Below are positions 1 through 6,242 of a stretch of 9,763 nucleotides of DNA, in pieces. Within the stretch, counting starts at the first letter, position 1; the number at the start of each line of letters is the position of its first letter. A program made the position numbers and the translations under genes. The notes under the pieces are model-generated. The model worked only from the letters and a program-made list of their open reading frames with translations, was not told the origin of the DNA and searched no databases. The stretch is from Acidimicrobiaceae bacterium (GTDB lineage: Bacteria; Actinomycetota; Acidimicrobiia; Acidimicrobiales; UBA8190), in assembly GCA_003453695.1 (NCBI GenBank), contig DMNK01000151.1, positions 1,126 to 10,888 of the forward strand, written 5' to 3'.

Positions 1-455
1 CCGACGTGGCGCAGGCCGGCGACCTGGCCGGCCCGGCCGGGCTGTCGTCGGTGGCGCGCCTCCTCGGGAGCCGCTTCTGGCCTGGGGCGCTCACCGTGGT
101 CACGGTGCGCCGGCCCGGCATCGGGTGGGACCTCGGCGGCGACCCCGGCACCATCGGGCTGCGCTGTCCTGCCCACGACGGCGTGCGCGAGCTGTGCCGC
201 ATCGTCGGGCCGCTCGCCACGAGTAGCGCCAATCGCCACGGCCAGGCACCGCTCGTCACGGCCGACGGGGTGCGGGCTGTGTTCGGGGACGAGGTTCCCG
301 TGTTGGACGGCGGCCGCTGCGACGGGCGGCCCTCGACCGTCGTCGACACCACGGCGGTCCCGCCGCACCTGCTCCGTCAGGGGGCGGTGGTGTGGGACGA
401 CGTGCTCGGCGCCCTCAGCCGGACTCCGCTGCCGCCTTCAGGCGCTCCAGCGTGA
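1..455 (+). CDS. tsaC: Threonylcarbamoyl-AMP synthase (TsaC/Sua5/YrdC family), 5'-truncated
   Basis: This is the C-terminal 150 residues of a YrdC-domain protein; the reading frame is open through the left edge, so the start is missing. The family makes threonylcarbamoyl-AMP from threonine, bicarbonate and ATP in the cytoplasm, the first step of t6A formation at position 37 of ANN-decoding tRNAs. Seen in the sequence: the FWPGALTVV motif, a WDLGGDPGTIGLRCP stretch, the nucleotide-pocket motif ATSSANRHG, and the closing LDGGRCDGRPSTVVD stretch. Mycobacterial Rv1301, as I recall it, shares WDLG, SSAN and STIVD and is about 217 aa, so some 50-70 N-terminal residues lie outside the window, including the expected PTxTVYG substrate loop. 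The last 41 bases overlap the tail of the convergent SRPBCC gene. The family call is secure. TsaC versus Sua5 (with an extra C-terminal domain) is decided by length: the frame ends soon after the YrdC domain, so TsaC-like. Confidence 0.93.
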   Translation, partial: DVAQAGDLAGPAGLSSVARLLGSRFWPGALTVVTVRRPGIGWDLGGDPGTIGLRCPAHDGVRELCRIVGPLATSSANRHGQAPLVTADGVRAVFGDEVPVLDGGRCDGRPSTVVDTTAVPPHLLRQGAVVWDDVLGALSRTPLPPSGAPA

Positions 456-891
456 CCTCCATGGCGGCGCGGTTGTGCGTCACCCGGTCGGTGACCCCGG
501 CGGCCATCGGTGAGAGGGCCTTGTACAGCCGGTTGCGACGGTCCTCGGTGGCCTCGGTCACGAGGGTGCCGCCGCTGCCGTCGGGCTCGAAGGTGTAGCA
601 CCAGCGGGCGATCGGCAGTCCCAAGATGCGCGACTCCCACACGAGCCGCCTTCCGGGATCGGCGGCCAGGATCGTGCACGTCGTGTTCCAGCGCCGCCAG
701 CCGTGTCGGTTCGAGCCCCGAAAGCGCGCCCCGGGCGTGGCGCCGGTTGCGCCGCCCATCCACCGGCCTCCGGTGTTCTCCGGGCTCCACTGCCCCATGC
801 GGGGCAGGTCGGCCACGAGCGCGTAGACCTTCTCGGGTGCGGCCCCGACGGTGGTGCGCACTTCGACGGTCGGGTCCACGCTGTCGTCCAT
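415..891 (-). CDS. SRPBCC / polyketide cyclase-like protein
   Basis: A 158-aa protein of the SRPBCC (START/Bet v1-like, polyketide cyclase 2) superfamily, which forms a helix-grip fold around a hydrophobic pocket and binds lipids or other hydrophobic ligands. Seen in the sequence: the N-terminal strand EVRTTVGAAPEKVYALVADL (about residues 10-29) followed by RMGQWSPE, typical of the family opening; central strands GARFRGSNRHGWRRW and RRLVWESRI; and a long C-terminal helix of about residues 125-155 that lines the pocket. The ATG at 891 is chosen because the family motif begins about 10 residues later and a GGTGAGG ribosome-binding sequence lies just upstream. The frame is open further upstream but would extend into the preceding gene. 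Only 5 bases separate it from the stop of the thiolase-like gene, so the two are very probably co-transcribed. No catalytic residues can be assigned, and the ligand is unknown. It has no signal peptide or membrane segment. Confidence 0.85.
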   Translation of the reverse strand: MDDSVDPTVEVRTTVGAAPEKVYALVADLPRMGQWSPENTGGRWMGGATGATPGARFRGSNRHGWRRWNTTCTILAADPGRRLVWESRILGLPIARWCYTFEPDGSGGTLVTEATEDRRNRLYKALSPMAAGVTDRVTHNRAAMEVTLERLKAAAESG

Positions 892-896
892 GGCCC

Positions 897-2414
897 TCAC
901 CGTAGGTCGACCCGGCCGTCGGCGTGAAGCTTGGCCGGGCGCCCGCACCCTTCTCGGGTCTCGAGCTCACAGAGGGCGTCCGGGTCGGTGACGTTCCCCC
1001 ACGCCCGGCGGCCCTCGTCGTCCAGCAGAGCCAGGATGCCGAGGCTGGGCTCGCCGGCGCGGTCGTGGACGACGGTATAGGTCTCCACCGTCGTGTCCCC
1101 CTCTGCGTCGGTCGCCGGCATGCGCTGCTCGGTGGCGTCGACCTGTGACTGTGGAGAGACGTGACGGAACGGTGTGCGCCCCGGCGCGCTCGACCACAGC
1201 CCGGCGGAGTGCTTGGTGACGTACCAACCCAGGCCGGTGACGAGGCCCACGGAACCGGGTTGCCCGCGCAGCAACCCCGCCATGGTGGCGAGCGAATGGG
1301 TGACGTAATTGTTGCCGGGGCCGCCCGCGAACCCGAGGCCCCCCGTCACCGTGAGCGGCCGGCCCGGGTCGTCGACGGCGATGCCGAGGACGGCCGCCGC
1401 CAGCTGCACGGCGCAGGGGAAACAGGAGTACAGGTCGAGGTGGTCGACGTCGTCCACCCCCAAGGCGGCCGTCTCGAGCACCGCCGATGTCGTGGCCTCC
1501 AGCGCCGGCGAGGAGTGCAGGTCGCGGCGATGGGACAAGAACCAGTGGTCGTTGGCGTCGGCGGCGGCCACGGGGAACACCAGGTTCTCCTCGGCGACCC
1601 CGGCGCGTCGCGCCGCCTCCAGCGAGCAGAGGATGAGCGCCGCGCCCATGTCGACGCGGTCGTTGGCGTTCATCCGCTTCGGGTACGGAAAGGCGATCAT
1701 CCGGTTGCCGGGCGCGATCGTCTGGATCTCGTCGGGTGTGTATGCCGCGCGGGACCAGGCATGCGGGTTGGACGCCGCCACCTCGGAGAAGCGCGCCCAC
1801 AGCTGCGCCAGCCGGGCCTGGTGGTCGTCGATGCTCTCGCCCCAGGCGGCGCGCAGCGCGTTCTCGAAGAGCGGGAAGACGTTGCGCGGGCGGTCGAGCC
1901 CTCTCGCCAGCTCGGTGTCGGTGACCGGTGCCCGCTCGGTGCCCAGCAGGCGCGGAACCGGCGTGCCGGCCGGCTGGGTGGTCCAGCTGAGCACCGGCCG
2001 CGCCGGGTCACGGCGCGCCGCCAGGCGAGTCCAGGTGCACTCGGCACCGGCCAGAAGAGCGACGTCCAGCTTCCCGTCGGCGATCTCCGCCGCCGTGGCC
2101 GCCGCCACGGTCTGCGGCCCGTTCCCGCCGATGGCGGTCAGCGCGTGCTCGGCGGGCACGATGCCGAGGCGCTCGGCCACGAGGGCGGCCGGGTCGATGT
2201 AGGACCAGCTGAGGGGCACCATGATCCGCAGCGACTGGGCCCGCTCGAGGAGCTGTCGCCCCGGTGCCCCGCCGCAGTCGCGGGCCGCCTCCTCGAGGGC
2301 GCGGGCCATCAGTCCCACGGGCTCGGCCCGCTCGGTGAGCTCCCCGTCGGGATCGGGCGGCTCGAGGACCTGCCCGGCACCCGCCAGCACCGGTGTGCGT
2401 GGATCCAGCGCCAC
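897..2414 (-). CDS. Thiolase-like protein type 1 (TLP1), probably not a classical thiolase
   Basis: About 505 aa from the GTG at 2414, or 514 aa from an ATG at 2441. It has the thiolase alpha/beta core plus an extra C-terminal domain (roughly the last 80-90 residues), the layout of mycobacterial TLP1 and Rv1867-like proteins often labelled acetyl-CoA acetyltransferase. Numbered from the 2441 start, the usual catalytic Cys loop is replaced by AIGGNGPQTVAA (103-114), the NEAFA loop by DLYSCFPCAVQ (336-346), the GHP loop by GGLGFAGGPGNNYVTH (367-382), and the C-terminal CxGGG loop by GLGWYVTKH (403-411). Classical acyl transfer is therefore doubtful; acyl-CoA binding remains plausible. The GTG start is preferred because related proteins begin close to DPRTPV and a TANNNT element sits 8 bases upstream. 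The gene shares its start region with divergent rpiB and is followed 5 bases later by the SRPBCC gene. Substrate and pathway are unknown; lipid or steroid metabolism is a guess from family distribution. Confidence 0.88.
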   Translation of the reverse strand: MALDPRTPVLAGAGQVLEPPDPDGELTERAEPVGLMARALEEAARDCGGAPGRQLLERAQSLRIMVPLSWSYIDPAALVAERLGIVPAEHALTAIGGNGPQTVAAATAAEIADGKLDVALLAGAECTWTRLAARRDPARPVLSWTTQPAGTPVPRLLGTERAPVTDTELARGLDRPRNVFPLFENALRAAWGESIDDHQARLAQLWARFSEVAASNPHAWSRAAYTPDEIQTIAPGNRMIAFPYPKRMNANDRVDMGAALILCSLEAARRAGVAEENLVFPVAAADANDHWFLSHRRDLHSSPALEATTSAVLETAALGVDDVDHLDLYSCFPCAVQLAAAVLGIAVDDPGRPLTVTGGLGFAGGPGNNYVTHSLATMAGLLRGQPGSVGLVTGLGWYVTKHSAGLWSSAPGRTPFRHVSPQSQVDATEQRMPATDAEGDTTVETYTVVHDRAGEPSLGILALLDDEGRRAWGNVTDPDALCELETREGCGRPAKLHADGRVDLR

Positions 2415-2422
2415 GGCGCCCA

Positions 2423-2432
2423 AGCGTAGGCT
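2423..2432. promoter_or_regulatory. Back-to-back -10 elements for rpiB and the TLP1 gene
   Basis: The sequence AGCGTAGGCT is almost its own reverse complement. Read rightwards it gives TAGGCT (2427-2432), 7 bases before the rpiB ATG. Read leftwards it gives TACGCT (2428-2423), 8 bases before the GTG at 2414. Both fit the actinobacterial TANNNT -10 consensus at the distance expected for leaderless or near-leaderless mRNAs, and they share the central TA. No clear -35 is visible on either side. A single symmetric -10 serving both directions is known from other bacteria; its use here is inferred. A short GGAG at 2434-2437 is too close to the rpiB ATG to be a good ribosome-binding site, which also favours leaderless translation. 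Confidence 0.5.
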
Positions 2433-2439
2433 CGGAGAC

Positions 2440-2883
2440 ATGCGTATCGCCGTGGCCGCCGACCACGCCGGGTATCACATGAAGCAGATGCTGGCCCTCC
2501 ATCTCGACGCGCTCGGGCACGAGGTCACCGACCTCGGCACCGATTCGGACGCGCCCGTCGACTATCCCGAGTTCGGTGCGGCGGTGGGACGGGCCGTGGC
2601 GGCGGGGGTGGCCGAGCTCGGGGTCTGCCTGTGCGGCACCGGCGTCGGCATCGGGATCGCCGCCAACAAAGTTCCCGGCGTGCGCGCCGCCGTCGTCCAC
2701 GACGTGACCACGGCGCGCCTCGCCCGGGTGCACAACCACGCCAACGTCCTGTGCATGGGGGGCGCCATTCTCGGCGAGCAGGTGGCGAAGGACGCCTTGG
2801 AGGCGTTCCTCGACGCCGAGCCCGCCGGGGGCCGCCACGACCGGAGGGTGGCCGAGCTGGCCGGCCTCGAAGGGGCGACGTGA
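2440..2883 (+). CDS. rpiB: Ribose-5-phosphate isomerase B
   Basis: A 147-aa cytoplasmic LacAB/RpiB-family isomerase that interconverts ribose 5-phosphate and ribulose 5-phosphate in the non-oxidative pentose phosphate pathway; some members also act on allose 6-phosphate. The length equals that of the E. coli enzyme (149 aa). Seen in the sequence: the opening [12 protein letters not shown] with the D8-H9 pair; DYPEFG at 41-46; the [13 protein letters not shown] loop (65-77), in which Cys65 matches the catalytic Cys66 of E. coli; [10 protein letters not shown] with His98 matching E. coli His99; and the closing GGRHDRRV that binds phosphate. The ATG at 2440 is set by the family N-terminus; the frame is open upstream but that would be antisense to the TLP1 gene. 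It overlaps glyA by GTGA. Mycobacterial RpiB, as I recall, lacks this cysteine and uses a glutamate, so this one is of the E. coli type. Confidence 0.95.
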   Translation: MRIAVAADHAGYHMKQMLALHLDALGHEVTDLGTDSDAPVDYPEFGAAVGRAVAAGVAELGVCLCGTGVGIGIAANKVPGVRAAVVHDVTTARLARVHNHANVLCMGGAILGEQVAKDALEAFLDAEPAGGRHDRRVAELAGLEGAT

Positions 2884-4199
2884 GCGGCGGCGGCGCCGCC
2901 CTCGGCGCCGGCTCGCCCTTCGGCGACTGGTTGGCCGGCGACGCCGAGGTCGCCGGCCTCGTGGCCGAGGAGTTCGAGCGCCAGTCCACCACCCTGCAGC
3001 TCATCGCCTCGGAGAATTTCACCTCGCCCGCCGTGCTCGCCGCCGTGGGGTCGGTGCTCACCAACAAGTACGCAGAGGGATATCCGGGTCGCCGCTACTA
3101 CGGGGGCAACCGCGTCATCGACGAGGTCGAGGACCTGGCCCGGTCGCGTGCGTGTGCACTGTTCGGCGCCGAGCACGCCAACGTCCAGCCCCACGCCGGG
3201 GCGGCTGCGAACCTGGCGGTGTACCAGGCCCTGTTGGAACCGGGCGACACCATCCTGGCCATGCGGCTCGACCAGGGCGGGCATCTCACCCACGGATCGC
3301 CGGCCAGCATCACGAGCCGGTACTGGCGCTTCGTGTCCTATGGCGTCACCCCCGCCTCGAGCGATCCCGATGCCCCGGGCGAGGTGATCGACTTCGACCA
3401 GGTGGCGGAGCTGGCCAAGACGGAGCGGCCCAAGCTCATCGTGGCCGGCGCCACCGCCTATCCGAGGATCATCGACCCTGAGCCGTTCCGGGAGATCGCC
3501 GACTCGGTTGGGGCGCTGTTCATGTTCGACCTGGCGCACCCGGCCGGCCTCGTGGCAGGCGGCGTCCATCCCAATCCCTCCGGCGTCGCCGACGTCGTCA
3601 CCTTCACCACGCACAAGACGCTGCGCGGTCCGCGTGGGGGAGCCATTCTGTGCCGCCAGGACCTGGCCAAGTCCATCGACTCGGCGGTGTTCCCCGGGCT
3701 CCAGGGCGGTCCGCTCGAGCACGTCATCGCCGGCAAGGCGGTGGCCTTCGCCGAGGCCATGACGCCGGCCTTCCGCAGCTACGCCGAGGCCGTGGTGCGC
3801 AACGCCAAGGCCTTCGCCACCGCCCTCGTCGCCGAGGGCTTCCGACTCGTCTCCGGGGGCACCGACAACCATCTGCTCCTGGTGGACCTGCGCGCCTTCG
3901 ACCCTGAGCTCACCGGCAAGGAGGCCCAGGAGGTCCTGGACCGCTCGGGCATCACTGTCAACCGCAACACCGTGCCCGACGACCCCCGGTCGGCCTTCCA
4001 GACCTCGGGACTGCGCCTCGGTACCGCCGCCGAGACCACGGCGGGCATGGGCGAGGGCGAGATGGCGGTGGTGGCGTCGCTCCTCGGCCGGACACTGCGC
4101 CAGCGCGGGGACGAGGCGGCGCTGGCGGGGATCCGCCGGGAGGTGGGGGAGCTGTGCGCGGCATTCCCTCCCTACCCGTCGCTGATGGCGGCCCGCTGA
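2880..4199 (+). CDS. glyA: Serine hydroxymethyltransferase
   Basis: A 439-aa PLP-dependent enzyme (fold type I) that converts serine and tetrahydrofolate to glycine and 5,10-methylene-tetrahydrofolate in the cytoplasm, the main one-carbon supply. Landmarks: LIASENF (41-47), [14 protein letters not shown] (63-76), GGHLTHG (133-139, with the His that stacks on the PLP ring), DLAHPAGL (217-224), the Schiff-base lysine K246 in [12 protein letters not shown], the LQGGP loop (274-278), and R379 in GLRLGT, matching the carboxylate-binding Arg of E. coli GlyA. It is about 20 residues longer than the E. coli enzyme, mostly from a Gly/Ala-rich N-terminus. The GTG at 2880 overlaps the rpiB stop as GTGA, with AAGGGG (2870-2875) 4 bases before it, so translation is probably coupled. 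The segment after GGHLTHGSP reads [10 protein letters not shown] instead of the usual VNFSGKLY-type sequence, a modest divergence away from the catalytic residues. Confidence 0.96.
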   Translation: MSGGGAALGAGSPFGDWLAGDAEVAGLVAEEFERQSTTLQLIASENFTSPAVLAAVGSVLTNKYAEGYPGRRYYGGNRVIDEVEDLARSRACALFGAEHANVQPHAGAAANLAVYQALLEPGDTILAMRLDQGGHLTHGSPASITSRYWRFVSYGVTPASSDPDAPGEVIDFDQVAELAKTERPKLIVAGATAYPRIIDPEPFREIADSVGALFMFDLAHPAGLVAGGVHPNPSGVADVVTFTTHKTLRGPRGGAILCRQDLAKSIDSAVFPGLQGGPLEHVIAGKAVAFAEAMTPAFRSYAEAVVRNAKAFATALVAEGFRLVSGGTDNHLLLVDLRAFDPELTGKEAQEVLDRSGITVNRNTVPDDPRSAFQTSGLRLGTAAETTAGMGEGEMAVVASLLGRTLRQRGDEAALAGIRREVGELCAAFPPYPSLMAAR

Positions 4200-4265
4200 T
4201 GGCGGAGCGGGCACGCAGGAGCGGGTCGGCGGGGGGCCCGCTGCGGGCCGGGAGGGGCTGAGCCG

Positions 4266-5705
4266 GTGCCCCCGGTGGGGGCGTACGCCGCCGTCGCTGC
4301 GGTAGCCGCCCTCTGTACCTACCTGCTGCTCTTCCCCATCCGCCGCGTCGCCACGCGCATCGGTTTCGTCGCCGAGCCGGACGAGCGACGCATCCACGCC
4401 CGGGTGACGCCGCTCGGCGGCGGTGCGGCCATGTTCGGCGCCTTCCTGGTGGCGATGCTCGTGGCCTTCCTCCTCCATCCGCTCCAGGGGCTCTTCGCCG
4501 GGTCGTCCGAGCCGCTCGGGTTGGTGATCGGCGCGGCGGTGATCTTCACCGTGGGGCTCGTCGACGACCGCCGGGAGATGTCACCGCCGGCCAAGATGGC
4601 CGGCCAGGTGCTGGCCGCCATGGTGCTCGTGTTCAGCGGCGTCACCATGTTCCAGTTCAAGATCCCCTTCATCGGCTTCCTCGTGCTCTCCCCGCAGGTC
4701 ACGCCCCTTCTGACCGCGGTGTGGGTGGTGGTGATCACCAACGCCGTGAATCTGATCGACGGGCTCGACGGCCTGGCCGGCGGAGTGGTGGCCATCGCCG
4801 CGGGGGCCCTCGCCGTGTACGGCTTGCGCCTGCAGGACCTGGGCATACTCCCCGCCGACAACATCGGGCCCCTCATCGCCGTCATCGCCTGCGGGGTGTG
4901 CCTCGGGTTCCTGCCCCACAACTTCTCCCCGGCGCGCGCCTTCATGGGCGATGCCGGCGCGCTCTTCCTGGGGCTGCTCATGGCGGCGGCCACCATGGTC
5001 ATCGGAGGGCGCACCCCCGAGTACAGCGGCCAGTCCTACTTCTTCTTCGCCCCGCTGTTCATCCCGCTGTTCATCCTGGGTGTCCCCATCGCCGACATGG
5101 CCTTCGCCTTCGTGCGCCGCACCGCCCGGGGTCAGAGCTTCGACACCCCCGACAAGGACCATCTCCATCACCGCTTGCTGCGCCTCGGCCACGGGCCCCG
5201 GCGCACGGTGCTCATCTTGTGGGCGTGGACGGCGCTGCTGTCCGGCTTGGTCCTCTACCCCCTCTTCGGTGGGGCCGGGAACGCGGTGATCCCCTTCTTG
5301 GTGCTGGCGGCCGGGCTGGCGCTCTACACCCTGTTCCACCCCGGTCTGCGCAAGGGTGCTGCCTCCGACGTCGCCGATCCCGTCGACCCGGTCGCCCTCG
5401 ACGGGGCGGACGCGGACGAGGCCGCCCGGCAGCTCGTGGGCGTCTCTGCGCGTGCCGGCTCCCGGGCCAACGGCCCCGAGCCTGCCGCCAGGCAACTCCC
5501 AGGCGCACCGCCCGCAGGCGCCAACCCGGTCCCCCGCCCGGCGACGCAACCCGGTGCTCCGACGCTCGGCGGAACGGAGCAGGCGCGCCGCGCCGTCATG
5601 GCGTCGGCCTCCCGCGGTGGGGGACCGCACCGCCGCATGGTCGCCCGCTGGAAGGACGGCGAGGATCCTGACGACGCCGTCACGCTTCCGCCCCGGGGGG
5701 GGTGA
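4266..5705 (+). CDS. wecA: Polyprenyl-phosphate GlcNAc-1-phosphate transferase (WecA/TagO/Rfe, MraY-like family)
   Basis: A 479-aa polytopic membrane enzyme of glycosyltransferase family 4. These transfer a sugar 1-phosphate, usually GlcNAc-1-P from UDP-GlcNAc, to polyprenyl phosphate, starting arabinogalactan linker, teichoic acid or surface polysaccharide synthesis. Motifs in order: PDERRIHARVTPLGGG (38-53), the catalytic DDR (100-102), NLIDGLDGL (162-170) with the metal-binding Asp residues, FMGDAG (226-231), and DKDHLHHRLL (297-305), whose HLHHR element points to the WecA/TagO branch rather than MraY. About 10-11 hydrophobic segments end near residue 357. The remaining ~115 residues are Pro/Ala/Arg-rich, probably disordered and cytoplasmic, absent from the E. 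coli enzyme. The GTG at 4266 has GGAGG at 4251-4255; a GTG three codons later is the alternative. It lies upstream of the atp genes, as Rv1302 (rfe) does in Mycobacterium. The acceptor (decaprenyl or undecaprenyl phosphate) cannot be told from sequence. Confidence 0.92.
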   Translation: MPPVGAYAAVAAVAALCTYLLLFPIRRVATRIGFVAEPDERRIHARVTPLGGGAAMFGAFLVAMLVAFLLHPLQGLFAGSSEPLGLVIGAAVIFTVGLVDDRREMSPPAKMAGQVLAAMVLVFSGVTMFQFKIPFIGFLVLSPQVTPLLTAVWVVVITNAVNLIDGLDGLAGGVVAIAAGALAVYGLRLQDLGILPADNIGPLIAVIACGVCLGFLPHNFSPARAFMGDAGALFLGLLMAAATMVIGGRTPEYSGQSYFFFAPLFIPLFILGVPIADMAFAFVRRTARGQSFDTPDKDHLHHRLLRLGHGPRRTVLILWAWTALLSGLVLYPLFGGAGNAVIPFLVLAAGLALYTLFHPGLRKGAASDVADPVDPVALDGADADEAARQLVGVSARAGSRANGPEPAARQLPGAPPAGANPVPRPATQPGAPTLGGTEQARRAVMASASRGGGPHRRMVARWKDGEDPDDAVTLPPRGG

Positions 5706-5772
5706 CGGCGGGCCGTCGTGAGCGACCCGGATCGGGCGCGCCGGTTCGTTCCCCTGGGCAAACCCCTGTGAC

Positions 5773-5794
5773 CGGCGGGGACGCCGCTCGTTTT
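5773..5794 (+). terminator. Probable weak intrinsic terminator after wecA
   Basis: CGGCG (5773-5777) pairs with CGCCG (5782-5786) around a GGGA loop, which is a GNRA-type tetraloop. Four bases later comes TTTT (5791-5794). The stem is short (5 bp) and the T run is both short and displaced, so termination is likely partial. It starts 68 bases after the wecA stop and directly precedes the putative atp promoter, whose -35 uses part of the T run. The hairpin is seen; its termination role is inferred. Confidence 0.4.
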
Positions 5795-5822
5795 GCCGTT
5801 CACAAGCGCGGGATGCGATATT
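5793..5822 (+). promoter_or_regulatory. Putative promoter of the atp operon
   Basis: TTGCCG (5793-5798) and GATATT (5817-5822) are separated by 18 bases and resemble sigma-70/HrdB-type -35 and -10 elements (four of six matches each to TTGACA and TATAAT). The -10 lies in one of the few AT-rich spots of the 260-base gap between wecA and atpZ. A start near 5829 would give a leader of roughly 135 bases before the atpZ GTG. No operator could be recognised. A second, weaker TTGCAG at 5913 has no convincing partner. Confidence 0.45.
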
Positions 5823-5922
5823 GGTGGTGTGCGCCACTGCCAGACTCACGAAGCCCCGGTGGCGACGCCCTGCCGCTTCGCGTGAGCAGAGGCGAACGGC
5901 GATGTGCGATCCCTTGCAGTCT

Positions 5923-5949
5923 GCCCGCGCGGGCCGACTGACCGTCGGC
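5923..5949 (+). other. Structured leader elements just upstream of atpZ
   Basis: Two overlapping inverted repeats: GCCCGCGCGGGC (5923-5934) is a perfect 12-base palindrome, and GCCGAC (5933-5938) pairs with GTCGGC (5944-5949) around the five-base loop TGACC. The second hairpin ends exactly where the only Shine-Dalgarno-like GGAG (5950-5953) begins, 12 bases before the atpZ GTG. Structure here could affect ribosome access. The match to any known riboswitch class was not recognised. In DNA this GC-rich, such repeats also arise by chance, so a role is uncertain. Confidence 0.3.
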
Positions 5950-5965
5950 GGAGCGGCACCAGCCG

Positions 5966-6211
5966 GTGGACGAGGACCAGCCGGCGTCGGGGAGTGGTGG
6001 GGACCGGGCGCCGGAGCCGTCCGGGCCGGGCCTGTGGTCTCTGGCGACACTCGGGCTCACCGCCGGCGTCTGCCTCGCCATCTTCGTAGGAGGTGGAATT
6101 TGGCTGGATTCGGTGACGCACCGGTCTCCGCTTTTCGCCCTGGTCGGTGTCGCCGTGGGCATCGTGTCGGCAGTTATGGTCGCCTACCGGGAAATCCGGC
6201 CCTTCCTCTGA
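5966..6211 (+). CDS. atpZ: AtpZ/AtpI-type ATP synthase accessory protein
   Basis: An 81-aa small membrane protein of the ATPase gene1 (AtpZ) family. It has an acidic, Gly/Pro-rich cytoplasmic N-terminus (about 1-22) and two hydrophobic segments: LWSLATLGLTAGVCLAIFVG (23-42) and SPLFALVGVAVGIVSAVMVA (54-73). Between them lies GGGIWLDSVTHRSP, matching the family pattern G-x-WLD...SP. It ends YREIRPFL, with a short basic tail. In Bacillus, AtpZ with AtpI has been linked to Mg2+/Ca2+ handling and to assembly and stability of the synthase; the order atpZ-atpI-atpB seen here is the same. The GTG at 5966 is chosen because the frame gives the family length; the Shine-Dalgarno (GGAG, 5950-5953) is weak and somewhat distant. 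The gene is the first of the atp cluster and ends 31 bases before atpI. Confidence 0.82.
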   Translation: MDEDQPASGSGGDRAPEPSGPGLWSLATLGLTAGVCLAIFVGGGIWLDSVTHRSPLFALVGVAVGIVSAVMVAYREIRPFL

Positions 6212-6242
6212 GCTGCCCCTCATCCCTGCTCAGGAGCTATCA

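Noticed and set aside
1161..2429. A long forward open frame opposite the thiolase-like gene.
   Set aside because: The reverse strand gives a coherent thiolase-fold protein; the forward product is Arg/Gly/His-rich without motifs.
4235..4249. GGCCCG/CGGGCC inverted repeat with a 3-base loop between glyA and wecA.
   Set aside because: No T run follows and it lies directly before the wecA ribosome-binding site. It could be a chance structure in very GC-rich DNA; not supported as a terminator.
2562..4478. A 638-codon open frame on the reverse strand, opposite rpiB, glyA and the start of wecA.
   Set aside because: It is antisense to unmistakable family genes. Its translation is His/Arg/Gly-rich with no recognisable domain, the usual by-product of strong GC third-position bias.
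5813..5941. Possible 42-codon leader ORF starting ATG at 5813 (MRYWWCAPLPDS...).
   Set aside because: The ATG lies upstream of and within the putative -10 region, so it would not be on the expected transcript. It has no ribosome-binding site and many rare-looking residues.
4581..6050. A 489-codon reverse-strand open frame across wecA and the leader.
   Set aside because: Its composition (HEGEGHVGDGDTQ-type) is a mirror of the wecA codons, with no start signal and no domain.
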